A stretch of 32,487 nucleotides of DNA from Acidobacteriota bacterium (lineage in GTDB: Bacteria > Acidobacteriota > Terriglobia > UBA7540): assembly GCA_021787735.1 (NCBI GenBank), contig JAJYLL010000052.1:1-32487 (forward strand), written 5' to 3'. The stretch's first letter is position 1, and every line of letters starts with the position of its first letter. Positions 1-7,221 of the stretch are shown piece after piece. The notes under the pieces were generated by a model that saw only the letters and a list, made by a program, of their open reading frames with translations, was not told the origin of the DNA and made no database searches. The position numbers were made by a program, and so were the translations under genes.

Positions 1-87
1 GGCCGACGCTGCCTTTGAGTTTGCGGCTGCCAGAGTTAGTACGCACACCACGACAAGAGCCCCTGCCAGGGCGATTTTCCTGTACAT
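1..87 (-). CDS. N-terminus of an exported protein, cut by the window edge
   Basis: Only the first 29 codons are present, reading off the left edge. The ATG at 87-85 follows purine-rich GGAGAAGGAG sequence directly upstream, a strong ribosome-binding region. The visible residues (MYRKIALAGALVVV, then a small-residue stretch ending near AANSKAASA) form a classic Sec signal peptide: a short positive start, a hydrophobic core, and Ala-x-Ala sites for signal peptidase I. The mature protein lies outside the window, so no function can be given. The gene is oriented like the fucosidase upstream of it but is separated by about 290 nt and an inverted repeat, so it is probably a separate transcript. Confidence 0.7.
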   Translation of the reverse strand, partial: MYRKIALAGALVVVCVLTLAAANSKAASA

Positions 88-148
88 CTCCTTCTCCTTT
101 TCCTGCCGGGGACAGGCTCAGCTTTGGTCGGTGTTGAAACGGCTGGGC

Positions 149-177
149 CGAATCAGCTCAGCAGAAGTAAATGTCAA
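149..177 (-). promoter_or_regulatory. possible promoter of the leftmost exported protein
   Basis: On the minus strand a perfect TTGACA (177-172) is followed after 17 nt by the poor -10 match GATTCG (154-149). It lies about 60 nt upstream of the ATG at 87. The -35 box is convincing and the -10 box is not, so this is tentative. Confidence 0.3.
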
Positions 178-338
178 GTCTAGGCCCACGCGGGCGCGAA
201 GCGGCAGGGATTCTCGTAGGTTACGCTGTCTTAGTGAAAGAGGGCGAGAATCGTCGGGCCCGCAAAACTGCTGTGACATGTGAGATTTGATCCCTTTGGA
301 CCAAACCCTTCGCATCGTGTCATACATACCACCGGCAG

Positions 339-366
339 GGCGGCAAAACAATATCAATCTGCCGCC
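339..366 (-). terminator. stem-loop just downstream of the fucosidase gene
   Basis: A perfect 7-bp inverted repeat (GGCGGCA / TGCCGCC on the minus strand) with a 14-nt loop starts about 12 nt after the fucosidase stop codon. Its position suits a terminator for the minus-strand block. The T-rich stretch is in the loop rather than after the stem, so intrinsic termination is not certain. It could instead stabilise the 3' end of the mRNA. Confidence 0.4.
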
Positions 367-378
367 AAGGCAGCACCC

Positions 379-1821
379 CTAAGGCGCGCCGTGGCCGTTG
401 TAGATCTGAAATTCGCGGACGGCTGGCGTGTGAGGTGCCGCGACAATCTTCAATCGCACGCGGGCGCTGGTAACACTGGGGAAAATATCGATCACTTTGT
501 GGCCGATGGATGTGCCTCTGTGGAGAGTTTGCCACTTGTTTCGGACCCATGCCTGCACCTCGTATGCTTCAATGTTCTGGCCGCGATTCAGCCATTCCAT
601 GGTGACCGTGCAGTCAAAAGTAACAGGCTTAGAGAATTTCACTTCCAGCGAAGCCTGATAAGTGTGTGGAGGGGCCATCCAGAAAGTGTCAGGATTATTG
701 TCAAGCGCGGCACGCGCGTCGCCTCCAGCACTGGATGAAGGAACGCCTTCCAGCGCCAGATTGTGGCTGTAAATCCGTTGTAATGCCTGGCCGAACTCAC
801 GCAACCGGGCGGCATCGAGTGCGGGCAGCAGGCCTTGCTCATCGGGAGCTATGCCCAGCATCAACTGGCATCCGTGGCCCACGGAGTTGTCGTAAATCTT
901 CAGCAGTTCGGGGACCGTCTTGAGCGTTTGTGCATCATTCGGGTGCCAGAACCAATGTAGCTTGTGGAGCGGCGTGTCACATTCGGCGGGACGCCAGCGC
1001 AGGTAGCCCGCGCGGTCTATCACGTCCCAGTTTTCTTCCGGCGCGTAACCATCCTCATTGCCCACCCATCGGATGTCGCCCCACTTCATGAACCCCACGT
1101 CGGCAAAGACCAGCGCGTTGGGCTGGTAAATCCGCAACTGGTGGAGATAATCCTTGAAGTCATAAACGTGGCCCGCGCTGCCTGCGCCGTCCAGCCAGAA
1201 CTCCTCGATGGGGCCGTAGCGCGTGAGCAACTCCTGCATCAGCCCCTCATAGAATTTGTCATAAGCCTTGTTATCGCTGTAGGAAGGCTCGTGCCGGTCC
1301 CATGGCGATAGATAAATTCCAAACTTCAGCCCGTGCCGCCTGCAGGCTTCTTCCACCGCCTTCACCACGTCGCCGTGGCCGTTTTCCCACAGACTGCTGG
1401 CCACGCTGTATTTTGTCAACGGCGTTGGGAAAAGGCAGAAGCCATCGTGGTGCTTGGCCACAAAGACCAGGTACTTGGCCCCCGCCGCTTTTGCCGCTTC
1501 AACCCACTGATCGGGATTGAACTTTGTCGGGTTAAAAACTGAAGGGCTGACTTTTCCGCTTCCCCACTCCTTGTTTGTGTAGGTGTTAAGGCCAAAATGG
1601 ACGATTACACCGAATTCAAGGTCCTGCCATTCAACCTGCTGCGGGCTGGGTTTCAGATCCACAAAGTTCTGAGACGTGGATCGCACCGGGAGCAAAAATG
1701 CGGAAATTGCGGCCAGGACCAGAATCGACTGAACAACCGGCGGGAGACGAATTCCCCTGAAAGCACAAATTCTGTCTTTTGCCGAAACGGCAAACGAAGA
1801 GAGCCAGTTTTCAATTCTCAT
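379..1821 (-). CDS. secreted alpha-L-fucosidase (GH29) with C-terminal F5/8-type carbohydrate-binding domain
   Basis: This predicted glycoside hydrolase removes terminal alpha-L-fucose from glycans outside the cytoplasm. The 480-residue product has an N-terminal hydrophobic segment at about 28-46 (signal peptide or anchor). The GH29 barrel at about 60-350 has the HFG motif at 75-77, KHHDGF at 123-128 and EFWLDGAG around 207-214. D211 aligns with the family nucleophile. The C-terminal 355-475 looks like an F5/8 type C (CBM32-like) domain. The open frame extends upstream to 2040, but that part overlaps the permease gene and is not protein-like, so the ATG at 1821 is chosen. No clear ribosome-binding site precedes it. 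The gene starts 59 nt after the second permease and may be the last gene of that operon. The family is clear; linkage specificity is not. Confidence 0.88.
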   Translation of the reverse strand: MRIENWLSSFAVSAKDRICAFRGIRLPPVVQSILVLAAISAFLLPVRSTSQNFVDLKPSPQQVEWQDLEFGVIVHFGLNTYTNKEWGSGKVSPSVFNPTKFNPDQWVEAAKAAGAKYLVFVAKHHDGFCLFPTPLTKYSVASSLWENGHGDVVKAVEEACRRHGLKFGIYLSPWDRHEPSYSDNKAYDKFYEGLMQELLTRYGPIEEFWLDGAGSAGHVYDFKDYLHQLRIYQPNALVFADVGFMKWGDIRWVGNEDGYAPEENWDVIDRAGYLRWRPAECDTPLHKLHWFWHPNDAQTLKTVPELLKIYDNSVGHGCQLMLGIAPDEQGLLPALDAARLREFGQALQRIYSHNLALEGVPSSSAGGDARAALDNNPDTFWMAPPHTYQASLEVKFSKPVTFDCTVTMEWLNRGQNIEAYEVQAWVRNKWQTLHRGTSIGHKVIDIFPSVTSARVRLKIVAAPHTPAVREFQIYNGHGAP

Positions 1822-1880
1822 GCCGGGAGTTATATCACGAATCGGACAGGGAGAAAAATCCGAGAGAGGCTTATGGGGAG

Positions 1881-3056
1881 CTACAATTCTCTCAGAGCCT
1901 GTGCGACAGGCTGGCGCGCGGCATGGATGGCGGGGAGCAAGCCGCCGACAATACCCATTCCCAAGGCGAAGATAATTCCGCCTGCCATCAGGTTCGGAGT
2001 GATCCTGAAGGCAAACGCCAGATGCGAAAAAGTCTGCCAATTCATGGCGCCCGTAGTGAAACCGTTAAGAGGCAGCACAGCGACACAGCCAATTCCCCCT
2101 CCGACAAAAGCGATCAGCAAGGCCTCTATCAGGAATGAAAACACCACCGAAGCGGCGCCAAAACCCAAAGCACGCATCACGGCGATTTCGCGGATGCGCT
2201 CGGCGACGGCGGAATACATGGTGTTGAGAGCGCCGAAGATCGCCCCGATGGCCATGACCCCCGCGACGAGGCCGCCCAGGATGGTGATCAGCCGGGTGAA
2301 GGTTTGAGACTGCTTGGCATAGTAATCAATTTCCCGGCTGACGTCCACGTTGAGGCGCGGGTCTTTGCTGACGGCATCCTTAAACTGCTGGAATGCGTCC
2401 GGCGAGGTAAGGTGGACGGTGACGGACTGGAAGACGTTAGCGGGACGCTTATAAACGCCATTGAGGACACGCGCGTCGCACCACACTTCGGAATCGAAGG
2501 CGGACCCTCCGGCGTCGAAGATTCCGCTGATGGTCCACTCACCGCCCCCGAAGCGAACCTTGTTTCCCACGCGCAAGCCGGCATAGGTCTTCGCAGCGTT
2601 ACGCCCCACTACCAATTCGGCAAGGCCGGGGCGGAACATGCGGCCCTCGACGATCCTGACGTTCGGCCGGACTGTGAGGACGTTGGGTGAAACGCCGCGC
2701 ACTTGCACATTGGCATCGGTTTGCGTCGAGCGAAGCGGAAAGGGAGCGATGACAACGACCTCAGAGGTAACAATTGGCTGGCCGTTCTGATGCGCCACGC
2801 CAGGTTCATCCTGGAGAATATTGACGTTGGTAAGCGAGAGGCCACTTTCCATTTCGGAATTTGCGCCGGCGCGCAAAATGATGGCATTGTCCGCGGAGCC
2901 GGAGGAGACCAGCGTGGCGCGAAATCCCTGCGCCAGCGCCAGCATGGCCACGAACACGCCCACGGTTCCGGCGATCCCCAGCACGGCAACGATGGCGGAG
3001 GTCCAGCGGGCCTTTGCGCTGCGAAAGTTATAGATGACGGGGATCGCTATCATCAA
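1881..3056 (-). CDS. ABC transporter permease, FtsX/MacB type (second permease)
   Basis: The 391-residue inner-membrane permease has a MacB-like periplasmic domain at about 50-250 between the first membrane helix (22-44) and three C-terminal helices (about 255-277, 303-330, 356-376). The FtsX hallmark region around 283-300 contains the AERIREIAVMRALGFG motif, which couples to the ATPase. Its ATG overlaps the stop of the upstream permease in an ATGA, indicating translational coupling. It is clearly different in sequence from that permease, so the transporter is probably a heterodimer, as in LolC/LolE, rather than a MacB homodimer with fused ATPase. The substrate is unknown. It could be a drug, a lipid or a peptide. 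Confidence 0.87.
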   Translation of the reverse strand: MMIAIPVIYNFRSAKARWTSAIVAVLGIAGTVGVFVAMLALAQGFRATLVSSGSADNAIILRAGANSEMESGLSLTNVNILQDEPGVAHQNGQPIVTSEVVVIAPFPLRSTQTDANVQVRGVSPNVLTVRPNVRIVEGRMFRPGLAELVVGRNAAKTYAGLRVGNKVRFGGGEWTISGIFDAGGSAFDSEVWCDARVLNGVYKRPANVFQSVTVHLTSPDAFQQFKDAVSKDPRLNVDVSREIDYYAKQSQTFTRLITILGGLVAGVMAIGAIFGALNTMYSAVAERIREIAVMRALGFGAASVVFSFLIEALLIAFVGGGIGCVAVLPLNGFTTGAMNWQTFSHLAFAFRITPNLMAGGIIFALGMGIVGGLLPAIHAARQPVAQALREL

Positions 3057-4204
3057 ATTCTCCGAAGAGCGTTGGCCACTTGCAGACGCATGGCGCCAAT
3101 ACCGGGCAGCAAGCCGCTCAAGGCCCCAGTGGCCAGGGCAAAACCGATGCCCCCGGCAATCATGGACTTGGATAAGACGAGGTTCGGCAGCAAGCCGTTC
3201 AGGGCAATGGCAAGCGCAGGAACGGCAAGCGTGGCCAACCCGAGTCCGAGCACCGCACCTACAAAGGCAATCGCCATTGCCTCGGCGAGAACCAGGATGA
3301 GCACTGTGCCGTTTTTGAACCCGATCGCCTTGAGGATGGCAAGTTCTCCCGTGCGTTCGCGCACAGAGATCGCCATGGTGTTGCCAGTCACGAGAAGCAG
3401 GGTAAAGAAGACCACGCTTCCGATGCTGAGAATGAGGAATTTAATGTTACCCATCTGATTAACCCAACTCGCCGCGAATTGGGATTCGGTCTCGGTCTTG
3501 GTTTCGTAAGGGGAGTTGGCAAACTCCGCGTCAATGGCTTTCCCGACGCGAAGCGCGGCGTCCGGCGAGTCGAGCTTGACTTCATACCATCCCACCATGT
3601 CTTTGAAGGTAGGCGGCACATTCTGTTCAAAGTATTCCCACTGGAACCAGAATTGAGATTCGTCGTCCGTCTGCTGCAAGCCGTGATAGATTCCGTCAAT
3701 GTTGAATTGCCAGGCCTGGCCGCCTAAGTAAGCCGGGGCCCTAATTGCAATGCGGTCGCCGACCTTCCACCCAAAGCGCTCCGCCGTTCGAGCACCCACA
3801 ATCGCACCCTGCCGGTCCTTGAGAAAAGTGTCCCACTGGCTATCGGGAACAACAAGCTCCGGAATGACCTTGCGCTGGTTTTCCGGATCAATCACGAATT
3901 GCGGAAAGAAGTTTTTCGGGTCCTGATAAACCCCGCCAAACCAGTTGTTGTGCGTAACGGCCTGGACGCCCTGAAGGACAGCAATCTTGTCGCGATAGGA
4001 AAGAGGGAGAGGCTGAATGATCGATACACGATTGATTGTGACCAAACGACTGGCGCTCGCAACGTCCGTGCCCCGCGTAAAAGCCTCTCTCACGACGGCG
4101 AGGAAGGCAAAAAGAAAAAGCGCCACGGTAAAGGAGCCAAGTGTAAGAAACAGCCGCGCTTTCCTGCGGAACAAATTGGCTTGAATCAGGCGACGGAATT
4201 TCAT
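3053..4204 (-). CDS. ABC transporter permease, FtsX/MacB type (first permease)
   Basis: The 383-residue inner-membrane permease has a membrane helix at about 17-37, a large extracytoplasmic MacB_PCD-like domain (about 45-245), and three more helices at about 254-276, 302-325 and 346-367. The conserved FtsX segment with SVRERTGELAILKAIGF lies at 280-296. The gene overlaps both neighbours by 4 nt: its ATG sits in the stop of the ATPase gene, and its stop contains the ATG of the second permease. Stoichiometric production with both partners is therefore likely. The same fold occurs in LolC/LolE and in cyanobacterial DevC. The adaptor encoded upstream favours an export function over lipoprotein sorting. 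Confidence 0.87.
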   Translation of the reverse strand: MKFRRLIQANLFRRKARLFLTLGSFTVALFLFAFLAVVREAFTRGTDVASASRLVTINRVSIIQPLPLSYRDKIAVLQGVQAVTHNNWFGGVYQDPKNFFPQFVIDPENQRKVIPELVVPDSQWDTFLKDRQGAIVGARTAERFGWKVGDRIAIRAPAYLGGQAWQFNIDGIYHGLQQTDDESQFWFQWEYFEQNVPPTFKDMVGWYEVKLDSPDAALRVGKAIDAEFANSPYETKTETESQFAASWVNQMGNIKFLILSIGSVVFFTLLLVTGNTMAISVRERTGELAILKAIGFKNGTVLILVLAEAMAIAFVGAVLGLGLATLAVPALAIALNGLLPNLVLSKSMIAGGIGFALATGALSGLLPGIGAMRLQVANALRRI

Positions 4205-4944
4205 GCTTCAGCTCCGGCCGCGACGTTTTGGCCTTTCTTCGAGGCTTCCACCAGCACTCCCTTTTCCAAGTGGAGCAAAGTGGGGGCCCGCGCCGCGACG
4301 ATGGGATCGTGCGTAACCATCAGTACAGTCTTGCCATGCTGGCTGACAAGTTCTTCAATGAGCGCCATGATTTCGTCGGCGCTGCGGCGGTCGAGGTCGC
4401 CCGTCGGTTCGTCGCAGAGCAAAAATGTGGGATCGGAAACAATAGAGCGGGCGATGGCCACCCGCTGCTCCTGCCCGCCGGAAAGCTGCCGCGGATAATG
4501 ATGCATGCGATCGGCAAGCGCCACGATGGAAAGCGCTGTTTCAACATGCTGGCGGCGCTCAGATTTGGAAAGCCGCGTCAGGAGCAGTGGCAGTTCGACG
4601 TTCTGAAATGCCGTGAGAACCGGAATCAGGTTGTACATCTGGAAGATGAAGCCAACGTGGCGAGCACGCCATTCGGTAAGCTTGCCGGAAGACATGTGGG
4701 TGATCTCATCACCCGCCACGGAAACTGTCCCTGCACTCGGAACGTCAAGGCCACCCAACAGGTTGAGCAAGGTCGTCTTGCCGGAGCCGCTCGGTCCCAT
4801 GAAGGCTACGAAGTCCCCCTGATCCACGTCGAGGTTGAGACCCTGCAGCACTTGAATCTGCTCCCCCCCGCGTTGGTAGGCCTTGTTGAGGCCGCGAACC
4901 TGAATCAGAGCACTGGAACTGCCATTATTGCTGACGCTGGCCAT
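4201..4944 (-). CDS. ABC transporter ATP-binding protein, MacB/LolD type
   Basis: The 247-residue ATPase powers the two FtsX-type permeases encoded downstream. All nucleotide-binding motifs are visible: Walker A GPSGSGKTT (50-58), Q-loop Q102 in FIFQMYNLIPVL, signature LSGGQEQR (154-161), Walker B FLLCDEP (174-180), a D-loop GDLD, and the switch histidine H212 in VTHD. The signature has E where most relatives have Q (LSGGQQQR). Translation starts at the ATG at 4944 after GGAG with 6-nt spacing. The adaptor gene ends 9 nt upstream. Unlike MacB, the ATPase is not fused to its permease. The assignment is firm; the exported substrate cannot be told from sequence. Confidence 0.93.
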   Translation of the reverse strand: MASVSNNGSSSALIQVRGLNKAYQRGGEQIQVLQGLNLDVDQGDFVAFMGPSGSGKTTLLNLLGGLDVPSAGTVSVAGDEITHMSSGKLTEWRARHVGFIFQMYNLIPVLTAFQNVELPLLLTRLSKSERRQHVETALSIVALADRMHHYPRQLSGGQEQRVAIARSIVSDPTFLLCDEPTGDLDRRSADEIMALIEELVSQHGKTVLMVTHDPIVAARAPTLLHLEKGVLVEASKKGQNVAAGAEA

Positions 4945-4953
4945 CGCTTGCTC

Positions 4954-6180
4954 CTATTGCCGGATTTCAACCTTCATTCCGTCCTGCAGATTTCCGGGCC
5001 CTCGCACTACGAGCTCATCACCTGGATTGATCCCACCCATGACTTCGATATTGTGCGATACAGTTCGTCCAAGAGTAACGGTGCGGCGCTCAATCTTCCC
5101 GTCGCGCACGGCGAAGACGTAGGATCCGGCACCCACCCCGCGCACAGCGGCTTGCGGTATGATCGCCCGGGCGGTCGGCCCTTGAGGTTTCGCTTTCTTC
5201 ACCGAATCCTTTTCGCTCAGGAAGGCCACCTTCACGCCCATATCCGGCAGGATTTTCGGATCCAGTTTGTCGAACGAAATCCGGACCTTGACAGTTCCCT
5301 TATCCCGGTCGGCTGTGGGAATAATGGTGCGGACGTGCGATGGAATGCGCCAATCAGGGTAGGCGTCAAGCGTGGCCATAACTTCCTGTCCAGGATAGAC
5401 CCGTGCGATGTATGCCTCGTTGACATCCACCTCGATTTCATTCGAATTCATGTCCACGATGGTCGCGATGCCGGTCCGGGTGAAACCACCGCCGGCGGAA
5501 ATCGGGGAGACCATTTCACCCACTTGAGCGTCCTTGGAAACAACAACGCCGCTAAACGGTGCATGGATAATGCAATTGTCCACGCCCTGCTGAGCTTCAA
5601 GCACTCGCGCTTCGGAAGCGGTCACTTGATCCTTTGCCAGAAGAATTTTGGCCTTCAGGCTGTCCACGTTCGTGCCCGCGGTGTCGAGCGCCTCCTGGCT
5701 CTGGACTTTCTGGGCAAACAACTCCTGCGCACGGTGAAGTTGGATCATTGCGTACTTGAGCTGGACTTCAAGGTCGGCGATCGCCGCTTGGGAAGCGTTG
5801 CGATCGGCGATGGCAGCGTTTAGAGCACGCCTGGCATCCGAATCATCGAGGGTTGCGAGGAGCTGGCCTTCCCTTACGTTCATCCCCTCGTCGAAAAAAA
5901 CTCCAGTGACACGCCCGGTGATCTTTGCGGCGACTGTCGCTCGCCGCCGGGGCGTTACATAACCGCTGGCGTTGAGTAGGGTTTCCGCCTGTGGATCGTT
6001 TGCCGGTAGCGCGGCGGCGACCTCCACCGCAGGTGTCTGCTTGTGGAACGCCAGAATGCCCCCGAGAACGATAATCAGCACGCCCAGAGAAGCTGAGAAG
6101 ATCCGCAGAACTTTCCCGCCTACACTCTTCGAGCGGGCTGAGTCGTGGATCTTGAGCGATGAGAGGTCAGCGGTTGGCAT
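4954..6180 (-). CDS. periplasmic adaptor (HlyD/MacA/RND-type membrane fusion protein)
   Basis: The 408-residue adaptor would bridge the inner-membrane ABC transporter to an outer-membrane channel. It has one N-terminal membrane helix at about 27-46. A biotinyl-lipoyl-like half with ASGYVTPRRRATVAAKITGR lies near 71-90. An alpha-helical hairpin follows at about 115-200, then the second lipoyl half with HAPFSGVVVSKDAQVGEMV (206-224). Beta-barrel and membrane-proximal domains run to the C-terminus, ending GINPGDELVVRGPGNLQDGM. The gene starts 5 nt after the TetR gene stops and ends 9 nt before the ATPase. No outer-membrane TolC-type gene is in the window, so the channel must be encoded elsewhere. 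Confidence 0.9.
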   Translation of the reverse strand: MPTADLSSLKIHDSARSKSVGGKVLRIFSASLGVLIIVLGGILAFHKQTPAVEVAAALPANDPQAETLLNASGYVTPRRRATVAAKITGRVTGVFFDEGMNVREGQLLATLDDSDARRALNAAIADRNASQAAIADLEVQLKYAMIQLHRAQELFAQKVQSQEALDTAGTNVDSLKAKILLAKDQVTASEARVLEAQQGVDNCIIHAPFSGVVVSKDAQVGEMVSPISAGGGFTRTGIATIVDMNSNEIEVDVNEAYIARVYPGQEVMATLDAYPDWRIPSHVRTIIPTADRDKGTVKVRISFDKLDPKILPDMGVKVAFLSEKDSVKKAKPQGPTARAIIPQAAVRGVGAGSYVFAVRDGKIERRTVTLGRTVSHNIEVMGGINPGDELVVRGPGNLQDGMKVEIRQ

Positions 6181-6185
6181 AGGAA

Positions 6186-6869
6186 TTATGAACGCTCCGA
6201 TGTTTTCTTAAACTTCCCGGAAGAGGGGCTATTGCCCTCCTGCGCGACGGCCCGCATCCCTGCCAGGGAAAATTGAATAACCTGATCTGCCACAAAATCA
6301 ATGATGTCGGGAGTGAAATGTCTGCCCGGAACCATGCGCTCCGCCACCGGGCCTGTCAAGCCTGTGATCTGGGATTGGATGCACCCGACGCAAATGCCCA
6401 CTCGCGGATCGGCCGGCGGCAGGCCCGTCAACTCGCTTATCAGCGCCGCCACTTGGGCGGAATTCGGTCGAATCGCCTTCTCAATAATCAAGTCGAATGC
6501 GGGACTCGGGTCAGCCATCTCGCGTGCCATTAACTTGCCTGCGCGGCAGGCTTGTCCATTGCTCAGAACCTGCTCCATGAACGTTCGAACATAGTGGCCA
6601 AATCTCTCCTCAGCCGAAATGCCGGGATTTCCCTCATGGGCCGTTTTGGAACCCTCGTGCATGCATTCGATGGCCCTCATCAGGACTTCCTGATATAGCC
6701 CCAGCTTGTCCCGAAAGTAATAGTTCACCGCGGCAACATTAGCCCCGGCAGCCCGGCAAATATCACGGACTGTTACGTGGTTGTAACCATGCTCAACGAA
6801 GAGGTCTCCGGCTGCTTCCAGCAGCCTTTCTCTCGTCTGTTGGTCGTTTGTTGCGGTAACCGTTGCCAC
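6186..6869 (-). CDS. TetR-family transcriptional regulator, CecR/YbiH-like
   Basis: The 227-residue regulator has an N-terminal TetR helix-turn-helix at about 14-60. The recognition region TVRDICRAAGANVAAVNYYF (33-52) is close to the CecR (YbiH) group, and the C-terminal ligand domain has DUF1956-like character. The start is GTG at 6869, preceded by GGGAG at a suitable distance. It is the first gene of a block with an adaptor, an ATPase and two permeases. This parallels E. coli cecR-ybhG-ybhFSR, although the permeases here belong to a different family. It probably represses its own operon until a ligand binds. The family is secure; the ligand is unknown. Confidence 0.87.
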   Translation of the reverse strand: MATVTATNDQQTRERLLEAAGDLFVEHGYNHVTVRDICRAAGANVAAVNYYFRDKLGLYQEVLMRAIECMHEGSKTAHEGNPGISAEERFGHYVRTFMEQVLSNGQACRAGKLMAREMADPSPAFDLIIEKAIRPNSAQVAALISELTGLPPADPRVGICVGCIQSQITGLTGPVAERMVPGRHFTPDIIDFVADQVIQFSLAGMRAVAQEGNSPSSGKFKKTSERS

Positions 6870-6909
6870 TTTAAGACTCCCGTGCTATAAAACAGTCGTA
6901 TTAAACATA

Positions 6910-6939
6910 TGTATACAACAAGCGTTTGATTGCTGTCAA
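6910..6939 (-). promoter_or_regulatory. promoter of the TetR/ABC export operon
   Basis: On the minus strand TTGACA (6939-6934) is followed after 18 nt by TATACA (6915-6910), a good sigma-70-type match about 40 nt upstream of the GTG start. The -10 region sits in AT-rich sequence with small palindromes (CATATG, GTATAC). This would be a natural place for the TetR protein to bind, but no long perfect operator is visible. Confidence 0.6.
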
Positions 6940-6961
6940 GCAAGAAACTTGAAAATGAAAG

Positions 6962-6990
6962 CCCGCACCTTCGTATCTTGGATGTGCGGG
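6962..6990. repeat. inverted repeat between the TetR operon and the sulfatase gene
   Basis: CCCGCAC (6962-6968) and GTGCGGG (6984-6990) form a perfect 7-bp inverted repeat with a 15-nt spacer. It lies in the 352-nt divergent intergenic region (6870-7221), just upstream of the TetR promoter. It could be an operator or a small hairpin. Apart from this repeat, the promoter and a weak CTCGT/ACGAG hairpin at 7165-7179, nothing else is recognised in this region. Confidence 0.4.
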
Positions 6991-7221
6991 AGGCTTGCCT
7001 GCCAAAAACAAGTCCACGCTGCGAAAAGGAAGCAATGTTTTATTGGACAAAGGCCTTTTATCTTTTCTGCCGGTGTCATAAGTTGGTAATTCGGGGTGGC
7101 TAGCCAATGTTTATGCAACCCCTGACATCCACGGGTTCCAGCGGGCCCTGTTCGAACCGTTTTACTCGTACTGAACGAGCTTTGGAACTTTCAACGATAT
7201 GAATGATCAGCGGGAGACAAG

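Noticed and set aside
1822..2040. 73-codon N-terminal extension of the fucosidase frame
   Set aside because: It runs into the permease coding sequence, is not conserved-looking, and the signal segment begins after the ATG at 1821.
4228..5823. 531-codon plus-strand open frame opposite the ABC ATPase and adaptor genes
   Set aside because: It lies antisense to two genes with clear motifs, shows no domain of its own, and reflects codon bias of the opposite strand.
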